Origin: Polytrichum commune
Lineage: Eukaryota > Streptophyta > Polytrichopsida > Polytrichales > Polytrichaceae
DNA length: 64,000 bases
Assembly (NCBI GenBank): GCA_950295325.1
Contig: OX485803.1
Coordinates: 41,681,554 to 41,745,553, forward strand
Direction: 5' to 3'
Shown: one piece after another, positions 30,139-41,909 of the stretch
How the letters are laid out: each line of letters starts with the position of its first letter
Numbering within the stretch: the first letter of the stretch is position 1
Notes under the pieces: generated by a model
Seen by the model: the letters and a program-made list of their open reading frames with translations, nothing else
Databases searched by the model: none
What the model was told of the DNA's origin: nothing
Program-made: the position numbers and the translations under genes

Positions 30139-32474
30139 TTTGAACTTTGACATGTAACAATTTGAATAGCAAATCATATTCATTTTTGAGACTGATGACA
30201 TGTGTATGATGTGCACCCTTGATTTCCCAAGTGCATTGCACACTGGTTTTGGGAAATTTGTAAGTTTGCGAGAGGGGCCTAGGACTTTGCCATTTGTATA
30301 ATCATTTGAAAAAAAAAAAACTTTCTCATTGGTATCCATAATATCATGAAAGCTAAACCAAATTAGAATGGTCTTTGGAGAGCTCTGGATTGGTACCATG
30401 GGATTTTTGGCAAGAATGATTGGGAATCACTTAGCCCCCACTCAACAAGTTCTCTAGAATTTGGCTCCTCCTTAGAGGCATCACTATAATATGGACCATT
30501 TATTATAATATCACTATAATATGTTGATAGATGGGATGTTAAGAAGGTTCACCAACCCAATTGGCAAGGCTTGCTTGACTACACTAGAATTGATTAGAAG
30601 AAAGCATTCAAGGATGCCGACAAGGTCACCATCTATGAGTACGCTCTCGCCAACTTTGGCAAGGGATGGTTGATAATGAACTCCTCTATGATGGCACTAA
30701 CACTAGGAAAATGGTGTGGAATAATAGAGCACCTCTTAATTAACTTGGCCCTGATGTGTTTAAGGTCTAATTTTTGAATCTGAGGTTAGGGCTAAGGGTT
30801 TCAATGCATTTGATTCAATGTGTGAGGTAATACGTTGTCATAGTTAATATATTTGCAAACGGTGTCATTCTATACCTTGTTTTATCTTCTTTGTTTTGTA
30901 TCATATGTTATTCTGAGACGTTTCAAACAGATTATTTTTAGGTTGTTATATAGGGTGCTTTTATAGGACCCTATAAAATCGTCACATAATAGCCCTCATA
31001 AAATACCCAGCAACGCATGTGTATACCAAGCATTAGGCTAAGACCAAAAAGACTAGCCCAAAAATAATAATGCATTTGACATAATTAATTCACATTGTCA
31101 TCACATGCACATTGGCCAAAACACACACACACATGTGAAGAAATACATCCAAAAACACATGAGAAAACCATGCATTATAGATACTTTGAGAAGTAATGGG
31201 GTCAAATAATCACTCTAGATGTGTACTTCCACAAATAACACAATGTACATGCAACTAAATGTGCTACAAGAATAGATGCAGTCTACATATAAATATCCAT
31301 TAACATAACATATCAGTTGTGTTAATCATGCTTAGGAGTCTTGTTACCCTTCTTGGGGTATTAAGTTTGGTTCCACCTTGTGCACCCTACAGAATCCCCC
31401 TCTTTCTATTATGGATCCCGATGACCTTGTATGTTTTAGGGCAATGGAATAAAACTTGTTTCATTTGTCTCCCTAAAATAGAATGAGTAGCAAGAAGGGC
31501 AAGAGGGAATTATCGCATACAAGTCTACCTCTCATTCATCCAATAGAAATGCTCTGAAATAGTATCTAGTAGGTTGGAAATTACTTTTTCTAGACAATTT
31601 GACATTGGACTTAGCTTCAAAGATTTTGAATCGATCATACATGATACATCTTAAATGAATTAATCACAAACTCCCTAACTGACATTCAAGTATAATCAGA
31701 AAAACCACTGTCCAAATAGAATAAGGGATGTGCACTTGTGGAGACAAAAACATCAAACAACAACAACAACAACAACAAAAGCAACAGCAACACAACAAGC
31801 ACGACTTCAAATGTTTGTATTCCATGTTTGCCAACCATCATATTTGTGTAGCATTGTAGTCTAGTGTACATTCTATTGATAGTTGAAATTATCCAAAATT
31901 CATGCATGAATCCAAGTATACTTAAATCCTACTAATACCCTACAACTTGGTGTACATATTTGCCAAGGTTTTTTTCTTAAATTTTTTAATAACGTCACCT
32001 TTCATTCGAAAATGGTGGAATTTGAAATGAATATGATGACATGTCACAGAACATTTTATCAGAATGAAAATCCTTGAACAATTATCGTGATTTGTTGATC
32101 AATCTGCCATTCAATCTGAATAGTATTGTGTCAGTGTAGTCTTCAGAACATTCCTCTCACAAAAACATACCAATTATTTTGCCAATTAATAAGCTTGTAT
32201 GTGCCTTTGGCATCTTAATCAGACTCAATATATATATATATCACAATCACAAATGCCACAAGAATTTTGACAGTGGAGGAACAATTATAATTTGTCATTA
32301 GCAATCCATCGTGCAATCTCGACCCTTGATCAACCTTCTGCATGTATGCATGCATGCAGCACGGCCATGCAAAGTCTTCTGAAGCTGTCAGTTAGCAGAT
32401 ACAGTTATAATACTTTAGTGTCACAACCAACTTAACTGCCACTAGTTGAAATCCTCGGACACAAGCTAAGGGAC
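30139..32474. other. Gene-free stretch with repeat fragments
   Basis: A short coding-like but stop-ridden piece lies at 30540-30790. Dispersed repeat fragments are at 31170-31290 (shared with 15780) and 31700-31870 (shared with 7085). The left half of a MITE related to 41605 begins near 31488. No intact gene. Confidence 0.45.
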
Positions 32475-33341
32475 CCATGATCAGGGAGCAGAGTTTGGGA
32501 AGTTTTTGAAGCCTTAGTGGCTAATTGCTGGTAGTTGCTATGAAGGGTCGGATTTTTCCCAATTTACATCGGCAAGAGCCGGTCTTTTGTAAAATCAATC
32601 GGCCAATTGCCTATATTTTCATATTTTCATTGGCCAATATTCGATTAAATGGAATTCATATCAGCACTAATTGTTTAAAAAATGTATGAAAAGTTATTAG
32701 AAATCATTTCTTACTACAAAATCTTGAATAAGTAAAAGAAAGGCATGTTCAAGACTTTAAATTTGAAGAGTCAATATTCTTGGCAGGAATTGAACCTAGC
32801 AATGCCTTCACCGCTTGAAGGCCAAGGGTCCCCCAATTCTTCATAGAAGCAATTGGATTTGGTCGTGGAAAGGTTGCATAATTCAAAAAGTTTAAAGTTT
32901 AGGGTACTTCCTCAAGTGCATCATCAGATGCCCTAGAAATCCAGTAACTCACAAGAAGAATCGGCTACATTTCCGGGACATTTTCTGGTCCATCGGCTAA
33001 TTGCCGGAGGATTCAAATTACAGTCTGATTGCCATCCAATGGTTGGAAATTTGGACCGGCCATGAGGGGAAATCCATCGACTGATAATGAACTAGCCGTC
33101 GGTTTTCCCCGACCATTGTCGGGGAGAACCGACAGTTAGTTATAGATGAACCGGTTGAGTTTGAGGAATAACCGGTTCAAGTTCAAGACTGCAGGAAAAT
33201 TACCAACCATTTTAAGAGAATCTATAGAAGAATATACCCCCATTTAATAAAGGAAAACCGAAGGATGTGAACATGTAACCGGTTGGACTTGCAAACACTA
33301 GGATCTCAACCAGTCATGCCCAAAAATCTCCCCGATCATTG
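32475..33341 (+). mobile_element. Family 1 hAT-like MITE, first of three tandem copies, split by a nested element
   Basis: The left tip CCATGATCAGGGAG (32475-32488) and the body (33119-33341) are separated by a family 2 element. The body has gagaaccgacagttagtta, gatgaaccggttgagtttga, gtaaccggttggacttgc and ends CTCCCCGATCATTG. The left flank is TAAGGGAC (32467-32474). The right flank CAAGGAAC (33342-33349) is shared with the next copy. Confidence 0.85.
32489..33118 (+). mobile_element. Family 2 hAT-like nonautonomous element, nested in a family 1 MITE
   Basis: A 630-bp noncoding element, ends CAGAGTTTGGGAAG and CCCCGACCATTG. Flanks TCAGGGAG (32481-32488) and TCGGGGAG (33119-33126) agree at 7 of 8 bases and are the two halves of the family 1 terminus it entered. 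A second copy in opposite orientation is at 36309-36969. Confidence 0.85.
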
Positions 33342-33349
33342 CAAGGAAC

Positions 33350-33584
33350 CCATGATCAGGGAGAACCGGCAGTTAGTTACAGATGAACCGGTTGAGTTTG
33401 AGGAATAACCGGTTCAAGTTCAAGATTGTAGGAAAATTACCAACCATTTTAAGAGAATCTATAGAAGAATATACCCCAATAATATTTATATGAAGGAAAA
33501 CCGAAGGATGTGAACATGTAACCGGTTGGACTTGCAAACACTAGGATCTCAACCAGTCATGCCCAAAAATCTCCCCGATCATTG
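33350..33584 (+). mobile_element. Family 1 hAT-like MITE, second tandem copy
   Basis: A 235-bp intact copy from CCATGATCAGGGAG to CTCCCCGATCATTG. It is bounded on both sides by CAAGGAAC (33342-33349 and 33585-33592). It is nearly identical to the third copy, including the aataatatttatatgaagg insertion that the first copy lacks. Confidence 0.9.
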
Positions 33585-33592
33585 CAAGGAAC

Positions 33593-33827
33593 CCATGATC
33601 AGGGAGAACCGGCAGTTAGTTACAGATGAACCGGTTGAGTTTGAGGAATAACCGGTTCAAGTTCAAGATTGTAGGAAAATTACCAACCATTTTAAGAGAA
33701 TCTATAGAAGAATATACCCCAATAATATTTATATGAAGGAAAACCGAAGGATGTCAACATGTAACTGGTTGGACTTGCAAACACTAGGATCTCAAACAAC
33801 TATGCCCAAAAATCTCCCCAATCGGTG
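33593..33827 (+). mobile_element. Family 1 hAT-like MITE, third tandem copy
   Basis: A 235-bp copy starting CCATGATCAGGGAG and ending CTCCCCAATCGGTG, flanked by CAAGGAAC on the left and CAAGGGAC (33828-33835) on the right. The outer right flank matches the outer left flank of the whole cluster (TAAGGGAC) at 7 of 8 bases. Confidence 0.9.
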
Positions 33828-33835
33828 CAAGGGAC

Positions 33836-35067
33836 ATGATTTTAATCTCCTATGTGATTTTAATGCACGAATTGATTGTCGGCAATGAATCCAAAATATC
33901 ACATGAAATCAAAATAGTGTTTTGTGGAAACTGTGCACGAGACAGCTCTTATTGATTATGGGTAAACAAACTATGTCCAGTTCTGTGCATGTAGATGAAT
34001 GTATAGGACCTATCAAAGTTCATCAATCAACATCAATACTCTCTAACCTCCTAATATCACGCTTGTGGCAACCAAAGAGCACGTGGTATCAAGGAGGTTT
34101 GCAATGTTACCATGGATGCGTGATAATAGAGAATTAGTGTAGCATGTGACATTATGGAATAACATAAAGTCAACATTGCATTGATGACAGTACTGATGAT
34201 GATGACAACATGATGCTACATGCAAGCATGTGGTTTGAATTCATTGGTGGATTGTTTTAATGTCAAGACTTGTAATATATGGGAAGGAAATGTGACAACA
34301 AGGAGGGAGATTTAAATTAAGCACATCCATTCCCTAGGGTTTCAGGATATAAGAGAGGGGGTGACATTACAAAGGACGACATTTTGGAGGTGAGGGTGTA
34401 ATGGTATCCAAGAACCTCCCTATGGGTATCAGAATTGTAATACTTGCAATCAAACATTGATATGTAGTGGGTATGTCAAGGTCAGAGAATTTCTGTATAC
34501 AAAAGTCATTATTTGGGTCGAAACTATTCTAAACCATATTTGATACCAAGACAATTTTACTTGGGATAGAAGGTTTTTACATGGTACATATATATATACA
34601 TATCCAAATGGTATTAATAATGTAAATACCATTAAATTATTATACTCTCTATTGGTATAAGAGATGTGAGATCTTCATTATAGGTATCTGAATAGTAAAA
34701 GAAAGATGACACATGTCCCACTCTGGTTGTGACGCTATTGTGATCATAAAATCTTGATGGCCCTTGACACTAATATAAAGCCCATGCAACATAAAATTAG
34801 GGGTGAATTTTGTCTGATCTACATGGGCTTTCAAGTGTAGTGTAAAGACATACATGGTTGGGTCTATAACCTGACATTATAACATTACCACCATCTTACT
34901 CATGCGGGTTCTTCTCCACAAAAAGTTATATAATATACAAAATCAAGGATTGTGAAAAATGTAATGTTTTATGATCTTCCAATTTTGTGTTAAGCTCACC
35001 TCTTTGAGGAATGGAGAAGGATGGCATGTTTGTGGCTCCATGAGTGGGGATGCTCTTTGAACCGTCA
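33836..35067. other. Gene-free spacer between MITE copies
   Basis: AT-rich with only short accidental frames, including a tatatatatacatat tract near 34588. No transposon end or gene was recognised. Confidence 0.4.
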
Positions 35068-35292
35068 CGTGTCACGGGGAGAACCGACCGCTAGTTACAG
35101 ATGAACCAGTTGAATTTGAGAGATATCCACTTGAAGTTCAAGACTTCACGAAATTTACCAACCATTTTAGAAGAATTTATAGAATACACACCAATATCAT
35201 AAAGGGAAACCAAAAGATGTCAACACGTAACCCGTTGGACTTGGAAACACTCGAATCTCGACTGATTATGTCCCAAAATCTCCCCGGACACT
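35068..35292 (+). mobile_element. Family 1 hAT-like MITE, diverged copy
   Basis: Left edge gtgtcacggggagaaccgac and right edge ccaaaatctccccggacact. The body shows gatgaaccagttgaatttga and caacacgtaacccgttggac. Target duplications are not clear, so ends are within a few bases. Confidence 0.75.
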
Positions 35293-35692
35293 AGAATTAT
35301 CTGTAAAGTGTTTCAAAGAAGGATCAGACTTCGGGTTTCATCCTTCTTTGAAAAAACTTTCTACTAGTAAGAGCTCCTTAGCTCATCATGTATAGGATCC
35401 TATTTTGAAAGCTGGGTATAAATTTTGAGACGTCCTCTTCCCACCTCTTGAGCTTTGAGAAATTGTTAGGATTTAAAATAGGGTGTGTGCATGGGACCAA
35501 CCATCCTAAATCCTAGATCGACCTATGCAAGACTAACTTGGCCCACCCATCCTAATAGAACAAGTTCGAAAGTTGGTTTTTAATAACCCAACACCACTCT
35601 TTATATATGATAATTTAAACATTTAAAAAACTGGATGACTTTGTGTCAACTCTCAGAAACTCAAGGTTTCCAACTAAACCCGTGGTTTCGTC

Positions 35693-35927
35693 CAGGGCTC
35701 GGGGAGAACCAGCGGTTAGTTACAGATGAACCGGTTGAGGTTGAGAAATAATCGGTTGAAATTTGAGACTGCAGGAGATTTACCCATCATTCTAGAGGAA
35801 TCCATGGAAGAATATACCTCAAATGAATAACGCAGCAAAACTGGAAGATGTCAACATGTAAGAGGGTGGACTTAGAATCACTAGCTAGGATCTTGACCGA
35901 CTATGCCCAAAAACTTCCCGGGCACTG
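35693..35927 (+). mobile_element. Family 1 hAT-like MITE, diverged copy
   Basis: Begins CAGGGCTCGGGGAG and ends CTTCCCGGGCACTG. The body has gatgaaccggttgaggttga and caacatgtaagagggtggac. Flanks gtttcgtc and gtttaatt agree at 5 of 8 bases, consistent with an eroded duplication. Confidence 0.78.
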
Positions 35928-36077
35928 GTTTAATTAATTCGTCTCCTTGACATGACAAATAACTCTAGATCTATTGCTGCACGGAACAATTATACAATAT
36001 CCTGTGGCAGTTAAGTTAGTTGGGAGTTGGAACTTAACTGAATCTGGTGATGGACAGCTTGAGAAGACCTGTACGTA

Positions 36078-36303
36078 CCATGATCGGGGAGAACCGGCAG
36101 TTAGTTAATTATAAATGAACCGGTTGAGTTTGGGAAATAACCGGTTGAAGCTCGAGACTGCAGGAAAATTTCCGATCATTTTAGAGGAATTTATACCCCA
36201 ATTTAAGAAAGGAAAACCGGAGGATGTCAACAACATGTAACCAGTTGGACTTGCAAACACTAGGATCTCAACCGATTATGCCCGAAAATCTCCCCGATCA
36301 CTG
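36078..36303 (+). mobile_element. Family 1 hAT-like MITE with target duplication split by a later insertion
   Basis: Runs from CCATGATCGGGGAG to CTCCCCGATCACTG, 226 bp. The left duplication is TGTACGTA (36070-36077). The right one is interrupted after TGTAC by the family 2 element. When that element and one copy of its own duplication are ignored, the flank reads TGTACGTA again. Confidence 0.88.
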
Positions 36304-36308
36304 TGTAC

Positions 36309-36969
36309 CTATGTTCGGGGAAAACCGACGGCTAGTTCATTACCAGCCGATGGATTTCTCCTCATGGCCGGTCCAAATTTCCAACCATCGGATGGCATTC
36401 CAACTGTAATTTCAATCCTCCGGCAATTAGCCGATGGACCAGAAAATGTCTCGGAAATGTAGCCGATTCTTCTTGTGAGTTACTGGATTTCAGCCGGAAG
36501 CATCTAGAGCATTATTTGTTTGGGGCATCTGATGATGCACTTGAGGAAGTACCCTAAACCTTAAACTTTTTGAAGTATACAACCTTTCCATGACCAAATC
36601 CAATTGCTTCTATGAAGAATTGGGGGACCCTTGGCCTTCAAGCGGTGAAGGCATTGCTAGGTTCAAAACCTGCCAAGGATATTAACTCTTCAAATTTAAA
36701 GTTTTGAACATGCCTTTCTTTTCACTTATTCTAAGATTTTGTACTAAGAAATGATTTCTAATAACTTTTCATACATTTTTGAAACAATTAGTGCCGATAT
36801 GAATTCCATTTAATTGGATATTGGCCAATGAAAATATGAAAATATAGGCAATTGGCCGATTGATTTTACAAAAGACCGGCTCTTGCCGATGTAAATTGGA
36901 AAAAATCCAACCCTTCGTAGCAACTACCAGCAATGAGCCACTAAGGCTTCAAAAACTTCCCGAACTCTG
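36309..36969 (-). mobile_element. Family 2 hAT-like element, inverted copy (TSD CTGTGTAC)
   Basis: A 661-bp element with exact 8-bp duplications CTGTGTAC at 36301-36308 and 36970-36977. The ends are CTATGTTCGGGGAAAACC and AACTTCCCGAACTCTG. It matches 32489-33118 in reverse over its full length (e.g. gtagccgattcttcttgtga, cttggccttcaagcggtgaa). Noncoding. Confidence 0.9.
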
Positions 36970-37318
36970 CTGTGTACGTACTAGCTAGGTCAAGGTCGAT
37001 CAAAGCCCAGTCATAATTATTCCACAATCAAATTACTATGCAAGTGCATTCTCTTATATACTATGGTGTAAAATACTATGCCAAAATCTAGCGTTCCCCA
37101 GATGGGTCAGACCATTATTGTGTACTGTCCTTCCACTGTCTAGTTGACAAGAATCGGGAATGTTTGTCAGGGGAATGTTCTCAGATTCAGAGTGTCCTTT
37201 GATTTGATAGTTGCGATCGACAAATCATACTGGGTGTCAGAGTGCTTTTGAACATTGCTGTGACATTGGAACTTCGAATCTGACTTCACATCGTACTAAT
37301 TAAGTTACTGTAAGGTGC

Positions 37319-37557
37319 CAGTGATGATCGGGGAGATTTTTGGGCATAATCGGTTGAGATCCTAGCTAGTGTTTGCATATCCAACCAGGTTACATGTTGA
37401 TGAACATCCTTCGGTTTTTCCTATATTAAGTTGAGGTAAGTTCCATTAATTCCTCTAAAGTGAGCGGTAATTCTCCTGAAGTCTTGAACTTCAACCGGTT
37501 ATTTCTCAGATTCAACCGGCTCATCTGTAACTAACTGTCGGTTCTCCCCGATCATTG
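37319..37557 (-). mobile_element. Family 1 hAT-like MITE (TSD TAAGGTGC)
   Basis: A 239-bp element with exact 8-bp duplications TAAGGTGC at 37311-37318 and 37558-37565. The ends are CAGTGATGATCGGGGAG and CTCCCCGATCATTG. The body is the reverse of the family consensus: gggcataatcggttgagatc, caaccggttatttctcag, gctcatctgtaactaactg. Confidence 0.92.
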
Positions 37558-37565
37558 TAAGGTGC

Positions 37566-39173
37566 TTTAATTTCTGGGTCAATTTTTCTCAATGTTGAAC
37601 TATAGTTTCTGGCATGTGGATCTGAATGGGTTTGCGACGTTGGAACTTAGAATCTAACTTCACATCGTACTACTGTAAGGTGCTCTCTGGTTCAATTTTC
37701 CTCAAATCATGTTGAATTATGGTTTCTGGCATGTGGATTGGAATGGGTTTGCATTGGATGACTGCCATGTGGTAAAAAATTCACAAAAACTATGAAAAGC
37801 CTATGCTGAAAAGCACTCTCTGGACAACCATCTAATACATTGACATATATCTGCAATTAAGTTGCCTTTGCGCACAGGCTGCGAATTAGCTTACAAAAAC
37901 TTATGATTGGAAATTGTGTTTATCAATCCATATGGCAACCATGGTTCTAGAAATCCATGTATTTTGTTATTGTGGTGACAAACACCCAAGATAGTGTGGA
38001 ATGTCGATAAATTATAGTGGAGCCCCCTAATTACACATACAATGCACACAATCTAAGATAAAAAAATTAATTTTTGAGGGGATGTTATGAGCCACAAGGT
38101 GTCGGATAGAGGAGGTTAAGGCTAATCATCGATACACTGTGTGCTCCATGTTGATAGTGGGGCCATCTAGAAATAGCCTACTTATGAAATGTGTTTTGTT
38201 GATATGAGCACACGGACATATAAAATGTATTATGAGGATACTTGGACTCATACAAATGACCAAGATTCAACAATATATATCATGAGCATCATTATTTCAT
38301 GTGACAAGTGCAAACATTTCAATGTTCATCTCCTATTTGTATTAGGTCAATATCATATTTTAAAAGCTCCAAGTAAAATCTTGTTCAATACTTGTTAGGG
38401 GTTTCTATACATGTAGAAATTCACCCAGGCCTTTATGGGTTAAAATGAGAACATGCTTGAAGGAAAGGATATTGTATAATGTAGGCTATGGAACCACTTG
38501 CAACTTATGAAAATCGTTTACTAGGAAGAACAACTTATTAGCACTGAGAGGCAGTTGAAATCTACCACTTGTCATAAACAAACCTAGTTCAGGTATGACT
38601 CATGAATGCATGACCGTGTCATTTCATATCTCATCTTCAGTTAGGAATTTAACGTACATTTACATGGTATACACTCAAAAGGAGAGCAGACTTGCATGGA
38701 TCCCATAATTAATCATGCAAGTTACACTTAAGTACTACACCGTTTATGGTATTTAGTGTTACACGCGTAATAGTGTCACTTATCCTATTGTGAGGCGTTT
38801 GCTAGGTTTCATTGTTGATTAACAACTTCACCATAAGTATCAACTCATGGCGCTTGGTGTTCAAGTGCGCTTACCAATATCTTGACATGAGTATGTTCAA
38901 TAATGTTATGAGGTGCATGCCTATGTTACACAACTGTTTACAAGTTGACTAAACTGTACTCAAATGACACTTGCCATTAGTATGCTCAGCAATATCTTTC
39001 TCTTGCATACTAAAATGCAAGACTATCATCTAACGTACCCCAATGTGCTACTCTAAATGTAATAATAGAGGTATTTTTTCACTCAAAGAAGTTACTTGTA
39101 TTGACAAATTAATAATTAGCAAGCGTGACACTTTGCAACCTCTAGGCATCTAGTTTAGGGCCTTTGCAAATAG
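37566..39173. other. Gene-free stretch
   Basis: AT-rich. At 37650-37750 is a partial repeat of the preceding 37560-37650 segment (aaggtgctttaattt / aaggtgctctctggtt; ggcatgtggatt). A fragment of the TAGTGTCAC family lies near 38740. No gene is seen. Confidence 0.4.
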
Positions 39174-39384
39174 TGTACGTGGCACTAAATACCATTCAAA
39201 GTTACGTTGTGCTATAACATTTTACTATGGATTGCATTTCTTACCAACGAAGGTCAAATTGGTTGTCTAGACACTATATAACGTTAACATCTTTACTTGG
39301 TAAAAAATTACACTAACAATATAATTGTTATTGAAACATGTAACTCTGAATAGTAAGTGACACTAGATACCTTAAACAATGTAG
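39174..39384. mobile_element. TAGTGTCAC-type MITE, short family
   Basis: Left part ggcactaaataccattcaaa, right part agtaagtgacactagatacc, with a central cataacatt / catctttacttgg block as in the copies near 29368 and 50195. The ends are eroded. Confidence 0.55.
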
Positions 39385-40639
39385 ATGTTGGTAAATGACA
39401 ACTTTGGGCACAACATTTCAGATTTGCGTTACAAGCACATTATCAAGAACTGATCTACTATGGAAACTAGCTTTTAAATTCACAACGCTCCTATTGGACT
39501 ACACAGAGGGACACTAGGAGATTCATTCTTCCCCAAAAAATGCATTGGTACCCAAGTGAGAGAAAATAGATCGGAGTCAAGGTATAAGATCGTATGAAGT
39601 AGAGACAGGATTTGTGGTAGTTCTGTTAAACAACATGGACGTTTCTTACTCACATACTTGTATCATTGTGACAAATACACAGATTAGAGCATAAAGTAAG
39701 TTATTAGGTGTGCACATTGACCTTGAAGCCAATTCTAATGTTAATTTCAACACAGACATCTTGATCCACTCTTGTGGAATACGGGCCTGGAGGAAATGAC
39801 TAGACATGTTGTGTCACCTAACAATGAAGTTACATGGCACCAGAAACAGGTACACCATGATGTTATTGATTACGAATATTCAACAAAGAAAGAATTCAAC
39901 TAGGAGTAGTACTCACTCACTGAGCTGCTGTGTTTCACGTTCCGGTTCCACTCAAAATGTGAGCGGAGAATTCAAGCTTCAAATATGTTCATATCAACAT
40001 GCACAATGCGTTGGTATGTCCGGCTGTGGGATGGGATTCTCAGTGTGCAATGTTATTCATAGAGTGTTTTCCGGTTCGAATCCTCATCAAAGGTTTCAAG
40101 TCTTGTTGTAGAAGACAGCTTTGCATGTTTTTTCCCACTGACTTCAGCTTCCTCCGAAAACTCCTTCCTCCACAAGTGACAGGCAAGTGATGGTCGAGTC
40201 AATGTCCTTTGATTCAATGGGACTTTTCGTCGGGAGGTGGTCCCCTGTGAAATTCCGTTTGTTGTTTTGAATTATACACTACAAGTAATTTCTCTCCACT
40301 TTGTGGTGCATGCTTGGAGATAGAGTTTGAACTTGACAAGAGCAACGTTCTATTTCAGTTCATTGAGGGCCCAACTCATCTCACCATGTCTTCGGAAGTT
40401 GGGTTGCCAGAATGAGTCTCACCTAAGCAATGGACCGGGAAATTGGAATGTGCTTCGCTCAAACTTCCACACTACCTCCAAGCGTGCACCGAAAACTTAC
40501 TGAACAAGGAATTGAAGGTGTTGTATGCAAAAACAATCAATTCCCAACCAAAAAGCCATGTTAAAACTAAAAGATAGTTACTCTAAATTTGTAGAAAGCC
40601 AGACTCATGTACAAGAAAAGCTTTTTATTTGTAGGTTCT

Positions 40640-41325
40640 GCTCGGGCTTGATCCCTCCAGAGCTAGAGCAGTAGTCTTCAGAGCTCAAGAAACTAAGCGT
40701 AGATTGAATGAAAGTAATTGGTGGACTAGCAGTTGACAATTAAATGGTGCCCTTTGATTAAGATCCACTCTACAGATCCCAGAAAATTGCAAGTGATTTA
40801 GAGGTGCAATGTAGCTAGCTGGCTTCAAAGTTTTTGCTCCAAGCTTGCTTCAAAGAATCAACAATGTCATGGATTGCTTTGGGGCTGGCCACCTCTCGCA
40901 GCTTCAAAATCCCAACATGGAACCAACTTGATGAGTGCACCTCATGTTATAGTGCATTGATTCATTCAAACAATTCTGCTTCTTGCACTACCACGAAATG
41001 TGGGAATCTTAAGTGCGGCTCGATTAAATGGAATGTGTCCTATCTAACTTTAAGTGGCCATGTCAACGGTTTTTTGGTTCATTTTGGGTTGAAAAGGTTG
41101 AATGACCACCTAAATGTCACATAGGACATGTTCCATTTGATGGTTTGTGCGCTTAAGAATCCCACATTGTGTAGTATTGTTGAGTCGCCAAAAACTTCAG
41201 AGTTTCTTTCGACCAAATCACTGCTGAAGAGTTACTCTGTATGCAAATCAACAGTGGTTTCAGATTTCTCAAGAATCGATCATCTTGAGTGCAACCTAAA
41301 CATCTCCAAGGTGCCGTCGCCATGA
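40640..41325 (+). pseudogene. Possible degenerate protease-like gene fragment
   Basis: An open segment at 40834-41124 encodes CTSCYSALIHSNNSASCTTT followed by CGNLKCG and SGHVNGFLVHFG. A second segment (41128-41325) follows in another frame. The CxxC, SNxSxxC and Gly-Phe-Leu spacing loosely recalls plant A1 aspartyl proteases of the nepenthesin type, but no catalytic DTGS or DSG motif is seen. Upstream, RARAVVFRAQETKRRLNE (about 40662-40716) looks coding. Identification is weak. Confidence 0.25.
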
Positions 41326-41604
41326 TCTTGAGCATTGCGTAGGTTGTGATCGATGAAGGAAATAAATGCCCCGGTTTTGACCAAGAGATTAAAGTTTAAC
41401 ATCCTTACCAAAAACTAGTATTTCGAATTTTCTCACTCTCCAGAACGGACTAGTCCAGTGCTGCAGTGAATGCTCATTTCCGCATTTTGTGGTCAAGTGT
41501 TTCCTTTGGATCAGTTGGAGTTCACAAGACAATTACTTCAATTTGTGGAGAGGATTTTCGAAGAACTTTTTTGTTCAAGAATCATTCATAAGTCCTCTGC
41601 CTAT

Positions 41605-41851
41605 GGGAGGGGGGGAATTATCGCATATGAGTGCAACTCTCATTCACCCAACATAAAAGCTTTGGATTAGTACGCAACCTAAATGTTTGTACTCTTTTTA
41701 GTGATTTTACACAGGAATTAGTTCTAAGGATCTCAAATAAGCCTAGTGAAGTCAATTGAGATGAATCCGTCACAAATCTATATGGGGTCAAGTTTTTTTT
41801 TTAATGTTGGATGGATGAGAGGTACGTTTGTGTATGACAATTCCCTCTCCC
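41605..41851. mobile_element. MITE of the TCTCATTCATCCAACAT family
   Basis: Inverted ends: gggggaattatcgcatatga then ctctcattcacccaacat on the left; atgttggatggatgagaggt then gacaattccctctccc on the right. The interior holds the same arrangement as the element in UXS intron 1 (10686-10898). Length is 247 bp. No coding frame. Confidence 0.78.
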
Positions 41852-41909
41852 TCAAGTTCCTATGGAGCTTGCTCACAATCTTGACTTTACCGAACACACA
41901 AGGTGGCAA

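Noticed and set aside
31686-31907. Leucine-rich minus-strand frame
   Set aside because: The leucines come from a caa/gtt microsatellite within a dispersed repeat.
32489-36969. One 4.5-kb foldback element with 630-bp inverted arms
   Set aside because: Each arm has its own 8-bp target duplication (TCAGGGAG/TCGGGGAG and CTGTGTAC), so they are two separate insertions in opposite orientation.
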